64,000 nucleotides of DNA, taken from NCBI RefSeq assembly GCF_001186365.1, contig NZ_LDTZ01000016.1, positions 1 to 64,000 of the forward strand, read 5' to 3'. How positions within the stretch are numbered: position 1 is the first letter of the stretch; each line of letters starts with the position of its first letter. Below the pieces are notes generated by a model. The model did no database searches and was not told the DNA's origin. It saw only the letters and a program-made list of their open reading frames with translations. The position numbers and the translations under genes were made by a program. This document shows positions 1 to 7,971 of the stretch, piece by piece. The stretch comes from Gordonia jacobaea (GTDB taxonomy: Bacteria > Actinomycetota > Actinomycetes > Mycobacteriales > Mycobacteriaceae).

Positions 1-2
1 AA

Positions 3-92
3 GATACCGAGGGTATGGACTATCCGTACGGGGTGATGAAGGCAAAGGACGAATGGCCACAAGTCCTCCGACGGGTAAGTGGTTGTTACTGA
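3..92 (+). CDS. Possible C-terminal end of an upstream gene (partial)
   Basis: A reading frame open from the left window edge codes for about 29 residues and ends in TGA at 90-92. The translation (DTEGMDYPYGVMKAKDEWPQ then about 9 more residues) is compositionally protein-like. It could be the tail of another surface-polysaccharide gene entering from the left, because the next genes are of that type. Another frame is open to about 181 but looks less protein-like. The fragment is too short to assign a family. From 93 to 365 no gene is visible; this fairly A/T-rich stretch probably holds the promoter of the next two genes. Confidence 0.3.
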   Translation, partial: DTEGMDYPYGVMKAKDEWPQVLRRVSGCY

Positions 93-365
93 CACCTGCT
101 GACGGTCAGGCGGAAATTTGTTGCAGGCGCAAATTCATTGAAGGTCAGGATTTGGTGCAGAGCGATCGAGTGTATGTGTGATCGAGCTTTTAAGGACTTC
201 ATCAACGCCGAGCGTCCTCTCAGTAAATCCTAACGATTCGCGCTCACGGTGCAAGTCGGAATTGGTGTGAAATAGGACGCGTAACGTTCTCTGTCACTAT
301 TTCGATTAAGTGCTGCGCGGTGCGCTCGGCGGGCCGCACAACCTGAGATCGGGTAGCCTGACCCG

Positions 366-731
366 GTGGTGGCATCGCGATCTAAGCCGGTGACGAATGC
401 CATGCGAAGGCAGGCCGTGCTGGTGGGTGTCGGTGCGGCGTGCGCTGCGGCCGGGCGATATCTCATCGATCGGTACTTTCCGGTGTCGCCGATCGTAATT
501 GCGACGGTAGCGCCCATATGTGCTTGCTTCATTTATGCGCTTGTTCGCATGTCCGGGCAGCGCTCGGAGTTCTTCGTGACGGGAATCGCGGTTGGGCTGT
601 CGGGTTTTGCCTCGACCGCAGTGCTCGGGCTGATGTACTACCCCATCTGGCAGGGGCTGGTGGTCCTCGCGATTACTCCACCTGCGTCGGTGATTGCCTA
701 CGTCGCCGGCCGGGTGGTGTCGCAGCGATGA
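366..731 (+). CDS. Small polytopic membrane protein, unknown function
   Basis: The product has 121 residues with about four hydrophobic segments (roughly residues 16-30, 42-60, 70-90 and 95-115), so it is almost certainly an inner-membrane protein. I do not recognise the family. The start is GTG at 366, with a second in-frame GTG directly after it. Its TGA stop overlaps the ATG of the next gene (ATGA at 728-731), so the two are likely translationally coupled and may form a two-component membrane unit. They sit next to a polysaccharide locus, but no sequence feature proves a role there. Confidence 0.6.
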   Translation: MVASRSKPVTNAMRRQAVLVGVGAACAAAGRYLIDRYFPVSPIVIATVAPICACFIYALVRMSGQRSEFFVTGIAVGLSGFASTAVLGLMYYPIWQGLVVLAITPPASVIAYVAGRVVSQR

Positions 732-1162
732 TCGTCGAAGTGTCGGGACTGCTGCTCACGGGTTTCGTTGCGGCAGTGGTGTGGTGGTATTTTTCGGCGT
801 CGCGAGGCGAGTCCGATGCGCTCGGCAGAGTTTTACTCCTCGGCGTGCTCGCCGCCGCCTGTGCAGGCGCAGCGTGGGGGCTGCCGTTCTCCGGCCAGGT
901 GCGTTCCGTTCTGGTGCTCGGCGGATGTGCCGTTCTCGCGCCCTACGCGTTGGTTGTGGCAGCGGCAGTCGACGCAACGACGAATCGCGCCCGTCGCCAA
1001 TCGATGGACTCGGGATCCCGACGACGCGATTCGGAGGTCACGCAGTTGCTGTGGTCGACACTGAAGTCCGCGGCACTCGTGATGCTGTACATCCTCGCGG
1101 TAGCGTCTGTTGCCGTCCTCGTATACGTCGTTGTGAGTCAGGGTTTCTCCGGAGTGAGGTGA
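728..1162 (+). CDS. Small polytopic membrane protein, partner of the preceding gene
   Basis: The product has 144 residues and about four membrane segments, with a charged Arg-rich cytoplasmic stretch around residues 85-100 and a last helix near the C-terminus. The ATG at 728 overlaps the previous stop by four bases. I do not recognise the family. The gene ends 7 bases before the stop of the convergent DUF218 gene at 1170, so a shared terminator region is very short. Function unknown; the tight pairing suggests that the two small membrane proteins act together. Confidence 0.6.
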   Translation: MIVEVSGLLLTGFVAAVVWWYFSASRGESDALGRVLLLGVLAAACAGAAWGLPFSGQVRSVLVLGGCAVLAPYALVVAAAVDATTNRARRQSMDSGSRRRDSEVTQLLWSTLKSAALVMLYILAVASVAVLVYVVVSQGFSGVR

Positions 1163-1169
1163 GGACCCG

Positions 1170-1733
1170 TCAGTCGGGCGGACACCCGGTCAGCGCTGCC
1201 CGGGTGGTTCCGGCGAACTGGTAGGCGTAGACGAAAGCCCAAGCCCCCAGCGAGAAGTGGTAGGTGCGGGGAACTGCGACGAGCTGTACGTCGATGCCGA
1301 GGCACTGCCGGAATATCACACCGGCGCGAAACAGATGATGGCGCCAACTCACGACCGTCACTCGGCTCCAGTGATGGGCCCGCGCCTGCTCGCGCGTGAA
1401 CAGCGCCTCGCCGGTTGTCGTCGACGGCCGCGGCGTGAAACACACGATCCTGACCTGGCGGTCCGACGACTGGCAGGCCGCACGCATCGTGGGGTCGTCG
1501 TCCGGATACGGGTTGGAGAGCAGTACGGTGTCCGCGAAACCTGCACGGGCGAGGTCGATTCCGAAAGCTTCGCGGCCATCATGCTCACCGCCGAGCACCA
1601 CAATGGCGTCTGAATGGACCGGCGGCTGTGTGGGTGGATCGGTGAAGAGGCGATAGCCGACGACGGCGCCGCCGAGTTGCACGACCATCAGCGCGGCCAC
1701 CAGGATGCCGATCACCCGCACCCCGCCGCTCAC
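1170..1733 (-). CDS. DUF218 / ElyC-YdcF-like membrane-anchored protein
   Basis: The 187-residue product has one N-terminal membrane anchor (about residues 5-27) followed by a DUF218 domain. Visible signatures are DAIVVLGGEHDGRE near residue 43, TTTGEALFT near 105 and VSWRHHLFRA near 128. Family members (ElyC/SanA/YdcF) are envelope proteins linked to peptidoglycan or lipid-carrier metabolism, but the reaction is not established. The start is GTG at 1733, only 15 bases after the stop of the acyltransferase gene, so it is probably the last gene of the operon that begins at 7805. A paralogue with the same motifs lies at 9325-9969. Confidence 0.8.
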   Translation of the reverse strand: MSGGVRVIGILVAALMVVQLGGAVVGYRLFTDPPTQPPVHSDAIVVLGGEHDGREAFGIDLARAGFADTVLLSNPYPDDDPTMRAACQSSDRQVRIVCFTPRPSTTTGEALFTREQARAHHWSRVTVVSWRHHLFRAGVIFRQCLGIDVQLVAVPRTYHFSLGAWAFVYAYQFAGTTRAALTGCPPD

Positions 1734-1748
1734 GGGACCGGGACCATC

Positions 1749-3101
1749 TCAGCGACGTCGGGCCCGAATGGCGTAGTTGATCGCAGGCTTCTCGACGAAA
1801 TAGAACGACAGCGTCGCGAGCGCGATGCTCACCGCACTGACCACAACGAAATTGAACGCCAGGCCCGACCAGGTGTCGCCGTGCATCCATCCCCACCTGC
1901 CCAGGACCAACAGCACGGGAAAATGCCACAGGTAGATGCTCAGTGATACCCGGCCGCAGTACTCGAACGGGGCCCAGTCGAGTGCCCGGGCAAATGCTGA
2001 ATCCTCGCCGCGCGCAAAGGGAATGACGATGAACAAGATGATCAAACCGGATGCGAGGGCCGTCGCGGTGCTGGAGAAGGGCGAGCCCATGGCGATGAGC
2101 ACATAGGTGATCGGAATCAGCGGGAGGATGGCGAGTCCGGTCCATGGTCGCACTCGTTTCAGGCGACGACGCGAGATGAGTCCGGTCTCTGCCCCGACGA
2201 ACAGAATCGCGGCGATCATGCCGAATGCGAAGTTGTCGGACGAAGCGATGAAGCTGCGCAGCACGACGGCAACCCAGTTGGGCCCCCAGTTCTGCATGAT
2301 GATGTCGGTGATGCCGAGTCGGCTCGCGAGCCACAGGGCAAAGAACTTCCCGACGGTACCCAGAATCACCAGGACAACGGGGCCGATGAGGGCCAGCAAG
2401 AGCGGATTCCACCCATATCGGCGTCGTAACGTGAAGACCAGCAGGCCGATGAGTGGCAATGCCACGTAGAACACGATCTCCATGGTCAACGACCATGACG
2501 GGTTGATGCCCGTTTGAAGCATCGACGGGATGTAGCTCTGCACGAGCGTGAGGTTGGCCGCGATCATGGCCGGATCGGTCATCATCCCGATTCCGGCGAA
2601 CTTCCCGCTTGATTCCGCGACCGCAGCGTTCTCCAGATATACCGCCCGCATGAGATAGCTCGCGACGAGGAAGATGACCAGATATGCCGGGAATACCCGC
2701 AGTATTCGGTGTCGGGTGTACGACGCCACGTCAGGCTGTGACTGGCCACCGGTGAACAGGCGGCGAAGAATGGGCAGATACAGCAAAAATCCGGAGAGCG
2801 CGAAGAAGAAGATCAGGGATTGACCGAATATCTGCAAGTGGCCGGAAAAGAACGTGTTCGGAGAATAGTGGCCACCGACGTGTTGGGCCAGCACGAGCAT
2901 GCACGCAATTCCGCGGGGACCGTCGAGTCCGCGAATTCGTGCTCGAAAAGGCTTGGCTTCGGTGGTGTCCTTAGCCTCGGTGACCTGCGGGTCCCGCATC
3001 TGTGGGGGATTGTGCGTGTTGTTTTCAGGCATGCGGTGACGACCTGATGATGCGCTCTTTTCGACAGACTCCTCAGGTGCTGTCGCGGAGTGATCACTCA
3101 C
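1749..3101 (-). CDS. Acyltransferase family 3 (OafA/YrhL-like) membrane protein
   Basis: The 450-residue protein has about ten membrane helices. The acyltransferase-3 signature lies near residues 57-82 (RIRGLDGPRGIACMLVLAQH), with the conserved Arg and His expected in this family, and a typical end (SLSIYLWHFPVLLVLG, then VEKPAINYAI). Such enzymes transfer acetyl or other acyl groups across the membrane onto extracellular sugars. In this locus the likely substrate is the exopolysaccharide or a cell-surface glycan. The start is taken as GTG at 3101; an ATG about 23 codons downstream is possible. It lies 36 bases after the upstream lipase stop, in the same direction, so it is probably co-transcribed. 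Confidence 0.88.
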   Translation of the reverse strand: MSDHSATAPEESVEKSASSGRHRMPENNTHNPPQMRDPQVTEAKDTTEAKPFRARIRGLDGPRGIACMLVLAQHVGGHYSPNTFFSGHLQIFGQSLIFFFALSGFLLYLPILRRLFTGGQSQPDVASYTRHRILRVFPAYLVIFLVASYLMRAVYLENAAVAESSGKFAGIGMMTDPAMIAANLTLVQSYIPSMLQTGINPSWSLTMEIVFYVALPLIGLLVFTLRRRYGWNPLLLALIGPVVLVILGTVGKFFALWLASRLGITDIIMQNWGPNWVAVVLRSFIASSDNFAFGMIAAILFVGAETGLISRRRLKRVRPWTGLAILPLIPITYVLIAMGSPFSSTATALASGLIILFIVIPFARGEDSAFARALDWAPFEYCGRVSLSIYLWHFPVLLVLGRWGWMHGDTWSGLAFNFVVVSAVSIALATLSFYFVEKPAINYAIRARRR

Positions 3102-3137
3102 TTGTCAACGATACAACGAGAGCGGAAACGTGTCGCG

Positions 3138-4382
3138 TCAGATATTCGTGCATCCCGATGGGGTCCTCGATCCTTGCATTCGTTGCTCGAGCCAGGAGAT
3201 GGCAATGCCGGGATCGACGTCGGCATGTCCGCGATCGGGTTGGAAGGACACGACGAGATTGGCTCCCGCTGAGCAATTCGCGCCTATGACGGCGGTAGTC
3301 CAGTCGGCGTCGATCAGGGTGTCTTTTCCGCCGTACATGACCAGAATCGGGGCGGTGGGTAGGCCCTCAGGGAGGCCTCGCTCACGCAAGAGTTGTTCGA
3401 GTTGTTCGCGGCTCGTGGTGGAGTCCGGACGGAGGTCTGCATCGGTGAGTGCATCAGCGGCCTGCTGTCGCTCCTGGCTGTAGCGGGCTGCGCACTGCGA
3501 CAACGCGTTCCAGTTCGTGGTGGCGGAGCCTCGCCGATAGCTGTCGAGGTCGAGGTCGGGGTTCTCGTGCTTGAGTGCCAACAGCAACCACTGGTACAGC
3601 CCGTACTGATCTTTGGTCAGATTCGACGACCAGGCCTTGTCCGACAGCTTCGAGATGTCGGCGGGAGGCGAGATGGCGACGCTGCCGACGAGGTCGAGGC
3701 CTTTACCGTAGGAGGCGGCGAGAACGTTCGACGCCCACGCGGCTTGGCCGCCCTGCGACACCCCGAATCCCGCCCACTTGTCGGAGGTATTCGACGGCGA
3801 CATCTGCCTCATCGCGCGCACCGAGTCGATGATGTTGTGTCCCTCGGTTGTCGCGTCGAGGTACGGGTGCGTGGGTTCTGCGTCGCCGGGGGTGCCCAGC
3901 CCCTGGTAGTCACTGACTGCCACCGCGTATCCCTGGGCAAGCAGAACGTAGACGAGATCGGCCGCGCCACGAAGGCTCGAGTCCAGCGTCGGCCCGCATT
4001 CACTGAGAACACCGACAGTCGCATGGCCGAATCCGATGATCGGCCATCCGCCCTGGGGTGCCTGGCCTGCCGGCACGAATAGGCCGCCGGTGACAACGGT
4101 CGGATTGTTGTCGCGATCGGTCGAGGAGTACTCCACGCGCACAGCGAGACTCGTTGCCGCCGAGATCCGGCGGTCGAGGATCGGCATGGTTTGCGCCCAC
4201 GACACCGTTCCGGGCCCGGTGGTGGCGGCGCGTGGCACTTCCACCGGAACGCCGGGAGGACGTCCGGGCGATGTCGTCGCAGACTGCTCGTCGGAGCCGC
4301 AGGCGGTCACTGCTGCCGCGACCGCGATGGCCAGCGCCAACCAACTCACGAACATCCGCACGCGTACGGTCGGGCGATTCAC
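3138..4382 (-). CDS. Secreted lipoprotein lipase (LIP family, PF03583 type)
   Basis: The 414-residue alpha/beta hydrolase has an N-terminal signal and a lipobox (AVTAC, lipidated Cys about residue 28), so it is predicted to be exported and anchored at the outer face of the membrane. The nucleophile elbow is GVSQGG; the probable acid is in GGKDTLID and the His in DRGHADVD. The family hydrolyses esters and triacylglycerols. The GTG start at 4382 overlaps the stop of the upstream Wzz-like gene (GTGA), which rules out the longer open frame. Placement inside a polysaccharide operon suggests that an acylated glycan or glycolipid is the substrate; this is inference. It is a paralogue of the lipase at 5065-6363. 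Confidence 0.85.
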   Translation of the reverse strand: MNRPTVRVRMFVSWLALAIAVAAAVTACGSDEQSATTSPGRPPGVPVEVPRAATTGPGTVSWAQTMPILDRRISAATSLAVRVEYSSTDRDNNPTVVTGGLFVPAGQAPQGGWPIIGFGHATVGVLSECGPTLDSSLRGAADLVYVLLAQGYAVAVSDYQGLGTPGDAEPTHPYLDATTEGHNIIDSVRAMRQMSPSNTSDKWAGFGVSQGGQAAWASNVLAASYGKGLDLVGSVAISPPADISKLSDKAWSSNLTKDQYGLYQWLLLALKHENPDLDLDSYRRGSATTNWNALSQCAARYSQERQQAADALTDADLRPDSTTSREQLEQLLRERGLPEGLPTAPILVMYGGKDTLIDADWTTAVIGANCSAGANLVVSFQPDRGHADVDPGIAISWLEQRMQGSRTPSGCTNI

Positions 4383-5068
4383 TGCGATTTCTCCAACTCT
4401 CGGGTCGCTCTGAGGGTGTTCGACACACCAAGCGCATCGTCGACTTTGTTGCGTAGCAGGCTGAATGCGAGGAGTGCCACCGCGGTGAACACGACGGCAA
4501 TGGCGGCGCCGAGGCCTATATAGGTGAGCAACTTCGGCGAGCTCACGCCCATATCGGTGGCGGCGTCGATCGTCTTCAGCTCGTAGGGTGCGCGGCCATT
4601 CAGGTTGTCGACTTCGACAACCAGCTTGGGCATCTCTCCGGCGAGCGCCGCGGAAAGTTGTTGTGCGGCTTGTGGTGTATCCCCAGTTGTCGTGATGGTC
4701 AGCACGGCATTCGTCGGTTCTATCGACGCGACGACGCGCTCGCGGAGGTCGGCAGGGGGAGTCCCCGGATCGATACCCGGCCACTGTGCGGCAGCGACAC
4801 GCATCAACAGTTGGTCGCTGGTGGCCAGTTCACGATAGGAGGATGCGCGTAGCTGTCCGGCGAGACCACTCGTGCGGGCGCCGGACACGGTTGCCGAACC
4901 GGGGGCAACGATGAACAAGCGTGCTTGCGACTCATAGGTTTTCGGTGTCATCTCGGCTGCCAGCCAGCCTGCGAGTCCGCCTGCGATTGCGGCACAGATC
5001 AACACAATTCCGCCGCGCAGGAGGATATGTGCGTATTCGCCGACGGTCCGCGTCGATGGTGATTTCAT
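4379..5068 (-). CDS. Wzz-like polysaccharide co-polymerase (chain-length regulator)
   Basis: The 229-residue protein has the Wzz topology: a membrane helix at about residues 19-41, an extracytoplasmic alpha/beta region (KTYESQARLFIVAPGSA near 48), and a second helix at about 185-207 with a short charged cytoplasmic tail. Unlike the protein at 6360-7805, it carries no kinase domain. The ATG at 5068 overlaps the upstream lipase stop (ATGA), and its own stop overlaps the next lipase start. It therefore sits translationally coupled between two lipase genes. Expected role: setting chain length or export of the surface polymer together with Wzy. Confidence 0.8.
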   Translation of the reverse strand: MKSPSTRTVGEYAHILLRGGIVLICAAIAGGLAGWLAAEMTPKTYESQARLFIVAPGSATVSGARTSGLAGQLRASSYRELATSDQLLMRVAAAQWPGIDPGTPPADLRERVVASIEPTNAVLTITTTGDTPQAAQQLSAALAGEMPKLVVEVDNLNGRAPYELKTIDAATDMGVSSPKLLTYIGLGAAIAVVFTAVALLAFSLLRNKVDDALGVSNTLRATRELEKSQ

Positions 5069-6363
5069 GGGCGGTTGTCGCAATTGCTCTCGGGTTTGTC
5101 GCCGTTCAATACGCCCTTCATCCAGGGAATTGCCTGCGCGGAATCGAGTCCGGCGTGGGTATCCCCAACGCGTTTGACGATTGTGAGGTTTTCACCTGCC
5201 TCGCAGGACTTTCCGATGACCCGCTCCGTCCACTGCGGAGGGATGAGCGGGTCATCGGTGCCGTACATGACGAGAACGGGCGAGTTGGTGCGGCCTACGG
5301 GCAGGGCGTAGTCGGCGAGTTGATCGCGCAGCGCGGTGGTGGCAGCAGCGCTCTTGGGCATCAGGTCTTGCGGTGTCAGTTCACTCAGGGCGCGCTGGGT
5401 AGCCGTCAGATCTCCGGTGGAATCGGGAACGCACTGGACCAAGGTGTCCCACTCCGACTTGACCCGCTCGGAGCGGTAGTCGTCGAGGTTGAAACGGTCG
5501 GGGAATGTTTTCGCCAGCGAGTCGAGTGCATAGACGAGAAGCGGGTATTGATCGCGTGTCAGTGTCCCCTGCGCGGCTCGGTCGGCGAGGCCCCTCATAT
5601 CTCCGACGGGAACCAATGCGACGGTCGCGTCGAGATTGGTGTCGCTCCCGTAGTCGGGTTGGCGGTCTCCGGCAGCCCACGCCGCCATGCCGCCGAGCGA
5701 AACCCCGAATGACACCCAGTGATTGCTCACGTCGGGCGCGATCGCCTGTGCAGCTCTGACGGCGTCGATCTGGTTGTTGCCATACGTCTTCGCGTTGAGG
5801 AAGGGATGGATGTCCTTGCCGTACCCGAGGCCCTGGTAGTCGGACATGACAACGGCATAGCCGTTGAGTCGGAACGCCTCGATGATGGTGTCGTTGCCGA
5901 GTAGATTGGCGTATTCGGAAGGGCCGCAGGTGCTCTCGATGCCGGAGTTGCCGTGGCCGAATGCGACGAGTGGCCAGCCGCCTGCGGGCGGGGTGCCCTT
6001 GGGGACGACGAGAATTCCGGACACCTCGGTTGCGGAGTTGTCGATTCCGGAAGTCGAACGGTAGACGATTCGCTTGACGACGGCGTCACGATTGTTGATG
6101 GCCTTGATCGGTCCGCGGGGCGGATCCTCGACGGCCAGAACCGCCCCCGGTTTGCCGGTGTCGCGGGGCGTCGTCAGCGATGCCGATGGCAGCGGTGACG
6201 CGGGGTACGCAGCAGCCGCCGGTGAGAGCGTCAGCGGGGTGTCGTCGGTCGATCGTGCGCATCCCGACACTGCGATCGCGAGAACGCAGACCAGGCCGAC
6301 CGCGAGCGCAGACGTTGCGCGACGGCGCGTGATGAAGGTCGAGACTAGTGCGGCAGGGCTCAC
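5065..6363 (-). CDS. Secreted lipoprotein lipase (LIP family, PF03583 type)
   Basis: The 432-residue alpha/beta hydrolase has a signal sequence and lipobox (AVSGC, Cys about residue 35), so it is predicted to be a surface lipoprotein. Catalytic elements seen are the nucleophile GVSLGG, the acid in MYGTDDPLIPP and the His in VGDTHAGLD. The core resembles the second lipase of the operon (GFGHATVG there, AFGHGNSG here). The GTG start at 6363 overlaps the kinase-fusion stop at 6360-6362. Ester hydrolysis at the cell surface is expected. The physical substrate is unknown; its coupling to chain-length regulators suggests an acylated polymer or its lipid carrier. Confidence 0.85.
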   Translation of the reverse strand: MSPAALVSTFITRRRATSALAVGLVCVLAIAVSGCARSTDDTPLTLSPAAAAYPASPLPSASLTTPRDTGKPGAVLAVEDPPRGPIKAINNRDAVVKRIVYRSTSGIDNSATEVSGILVVPKGTPPAGGWPLVAFGHGNSGIESTCGPSEYANLLGNDTIIEAFRLNGYAVVMSDYQGLGYGKDIHPFLNAKTYGNNQIDAVRAAQAIAPDVSNHWVSFGVSLGGMAAWAAGDRQPDYGSDTNLDATVALVPVGDMRGLADRAAQGTLTRDQYPLLVYALDSLAKTFPDRFNLDDYRSERVKSEWDTLVQCVPDSTGDLTATQRALSELTPQDLMPKSAAATTALRDQLADYALPVGRTNSPVLVMYGTDDPLIPPQWTERVIGKSCEAGENLTIVKRVGDTHAGLDSAQAIPWMKGVLNGDKPESNCDNRP

Positions 6364-7805
6364 GAGTCCGCGTGCACCTCGGCTGCGTCGACCTTCGATG
6401 CCGACACCCGCTCGGCGGTGAAATCGCTTGTCGGTGAACCGCTGTTGTTGTCCGTTGCCGCGCTGTCAGCCTGCTTGCGAGTGACCTTGGCCGTGAACGT
6501 GAGCACGACGCCGAGCAGCGGAGCGTTGACACTCTCGATCGCCTTCGTCGATGTGCGGAGTTGCTTCCTCGTGGTGACGCCGCGTCGAGTCACGAGCAGT
6601 GCGCCGTCGGTGCGAGCGGCGATCGTGAGGGGCTCCGGCGACGCGGACAGCGGGCCGGCATCGATGATCACGTAGTCGTAGGAATGGATCGCGGACTGAA
6701 CGACGGCGTCGAAGCCGTCTCCGCCGATGGCGCCCCAGGGGTCAGACGTAACCGGCCCACTCGGTAGGAGGTCGACGCCGTCGTGGAGACTCAGCGTCGC
6801 ATCGTGAAGGGAGACCTCGCCCACTGCCACGGTCGTCAGGCCTTCGGTCGGCGACTGACCGAGGTCGGCGGTGAGGGTCGGATCGGCGAGGTCGGCGTCG
6901 ATGATCAGCACGGTTTTCCCGCGCGCGGCGAACGACGACGCAAGATTCACCGCGGTGGTCGTCGTGCCGACGCCGCGGGTAGGGCCGACGACGGTGATCG
7001 CCGACGGCGCGGTGCGATGTCGAGTACTTCCCGAGGCGATGAATCGGAGGTTGGCGTCGAGGCGGCGGTACGCGTCGGACGTCGGTCCGGTGGCGGGCTC
7101 CAATGACGAATGGTCGGTGAGCTCCGGGTCGGTGGGGATCACGGCGAGAATGCCGGACTTCTCGGTGGTATCGGCGATGTCGGACTCGCTGTCGATGCGA
7201 CGACGTTGGTAGATGCCGATCGCCACGGCGACGAGCACGCCGATCAGTAATCCGCCAACCGCTCCGATGATGAGCCAGAGCCACCACGACAGACCGCTCT
7301 TGGATGACGGGAGGCTCGCGTCGTCGTAGAGAACCGCTGTCGCGGAAGGGGAGTCGCCGCGACGCGACGTCTCGAGTTCCTGAACCACTGCGGTCGTGGA
7401 ATTGGCAATCGCCTGGGCGTACGCCTGAGCTCGCTTCGCGTCGTCAGCGGAGGCGGTGATCGTCAGGATCACGGTGTCCTTGACCGGGACGGCCGTTACG
7501 CTCCCACGAAGGTCCCCGGCGCCGACCTGGCCGCCGAGAGTTTCGGCGGCTCGCTGCGCGACCTGATCGCTCGTCGCAATTGTTGCGTAGCTGTTGACCC
7601 GGTCCTGGGCGAACAGGTTGTTCTGGTAGCTCTCGCCGACTGACGTTCCACCCTCCGCGGTCACGAACAACCGAGCGGTGGATTCGTATTTTCCGGGAGA
7701 GATCCACGTGCTATAAGCGAAAGCCGCGAAAGCCCCAACCAGCGCTCCCACTACGAGAACCCACCAAAACCGCACAATGATGCGCCAGTAATCGCCGAGT
7801 GGCAC
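6360..7805 (-). CDS. Wzz / bacterial tyrosine kinase (CpsCD-like) fusion with degenerate P-loop
   Basis: The 481-residue protein has a Wzz module (helices at about residues 13-31 and 173-199) fused to a cytoplasmic BY-kinase-like ATPase from about 215. Walker A' (IIDADLADP, about 301-309) and a Walker B-like strand (YVIIDAGPL) are visible. The Walker A loop at about 274-284 reads GPTRGVGTTTT, with Thr at 281 where these enzymes normally carry the ATP-binding Lys. The C-terminal tail (about 50 residues) has no tyrosine, whereas active BY-kinases end in a Tyr cluster. I infer a nucleotide-binding-impaired regulator or structural partner. The GTG at 7805 is the first gene of the minus-strand operon; the stop overlaps the downstream lipase start. 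Confidence 0.85.
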   Translation of the reverse strand: MPLGDYWRIIVRFWWVLVVGALVGAFAAFAYSTWISPGKYESTARLFVTAEGGTSVGESYQNNLFAQDRVNSYATIATSDQVAQRAAETLGGQVGAGDLRGSVTAVPVKDTVILTITASADDAKRAQAYAQAIANSTTAVVQELETSRRGDSPSATAVLYDDASLPSSKSGLSWWLWLIIGAVGGLLIGVLVAVAIGIYQRRRIDSESDIADTTEKSGILAVIPTDPELTDHSSLEPATGPTSDAYRRLDANLRFIASGSTRHRTAPSAITVVGPTRGVGTTTTAVNLASSFAARGKTVLIIDADLADPTLTADLGQSPTEGLTTVAVGEVSLHDATLSLHDGVDLLPSGPVTSDPWGAIGGDGFDAVVQSAIHSYDYVIIDAGPLSASPEPLTIAARTDGALLVTRRGVTTRKQLRTSTKAIESVNAPLLGVVLTFTAKVTRKQADSAATDNNSGSPTSDFTAERVSASKVDAAEVHADS

Positions 7806-7971
7806 CTGACCGGTTCCCTTCTCTGGGGCAGCGCCGCGCGGGCGCTTCGTTCAACCGTCGAACAATGGACAGTTGATTGGATCATGGTTCTTGGGCAATT
7901 GCTGTGTGGGATTGCCCTCAGCCATTGGTCGATCGCGACGAGCGCAGTGTTACACGATCGGGTGTGTCACT

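Noticed and set aside
4383..4784. 134-codon upstream extension of the lipase gene at 3138
   Set aside because: It is out of frame with and covers the Wzz-like gene; the GTGA overlap at 4379-4382 and the signal peptide define the start.
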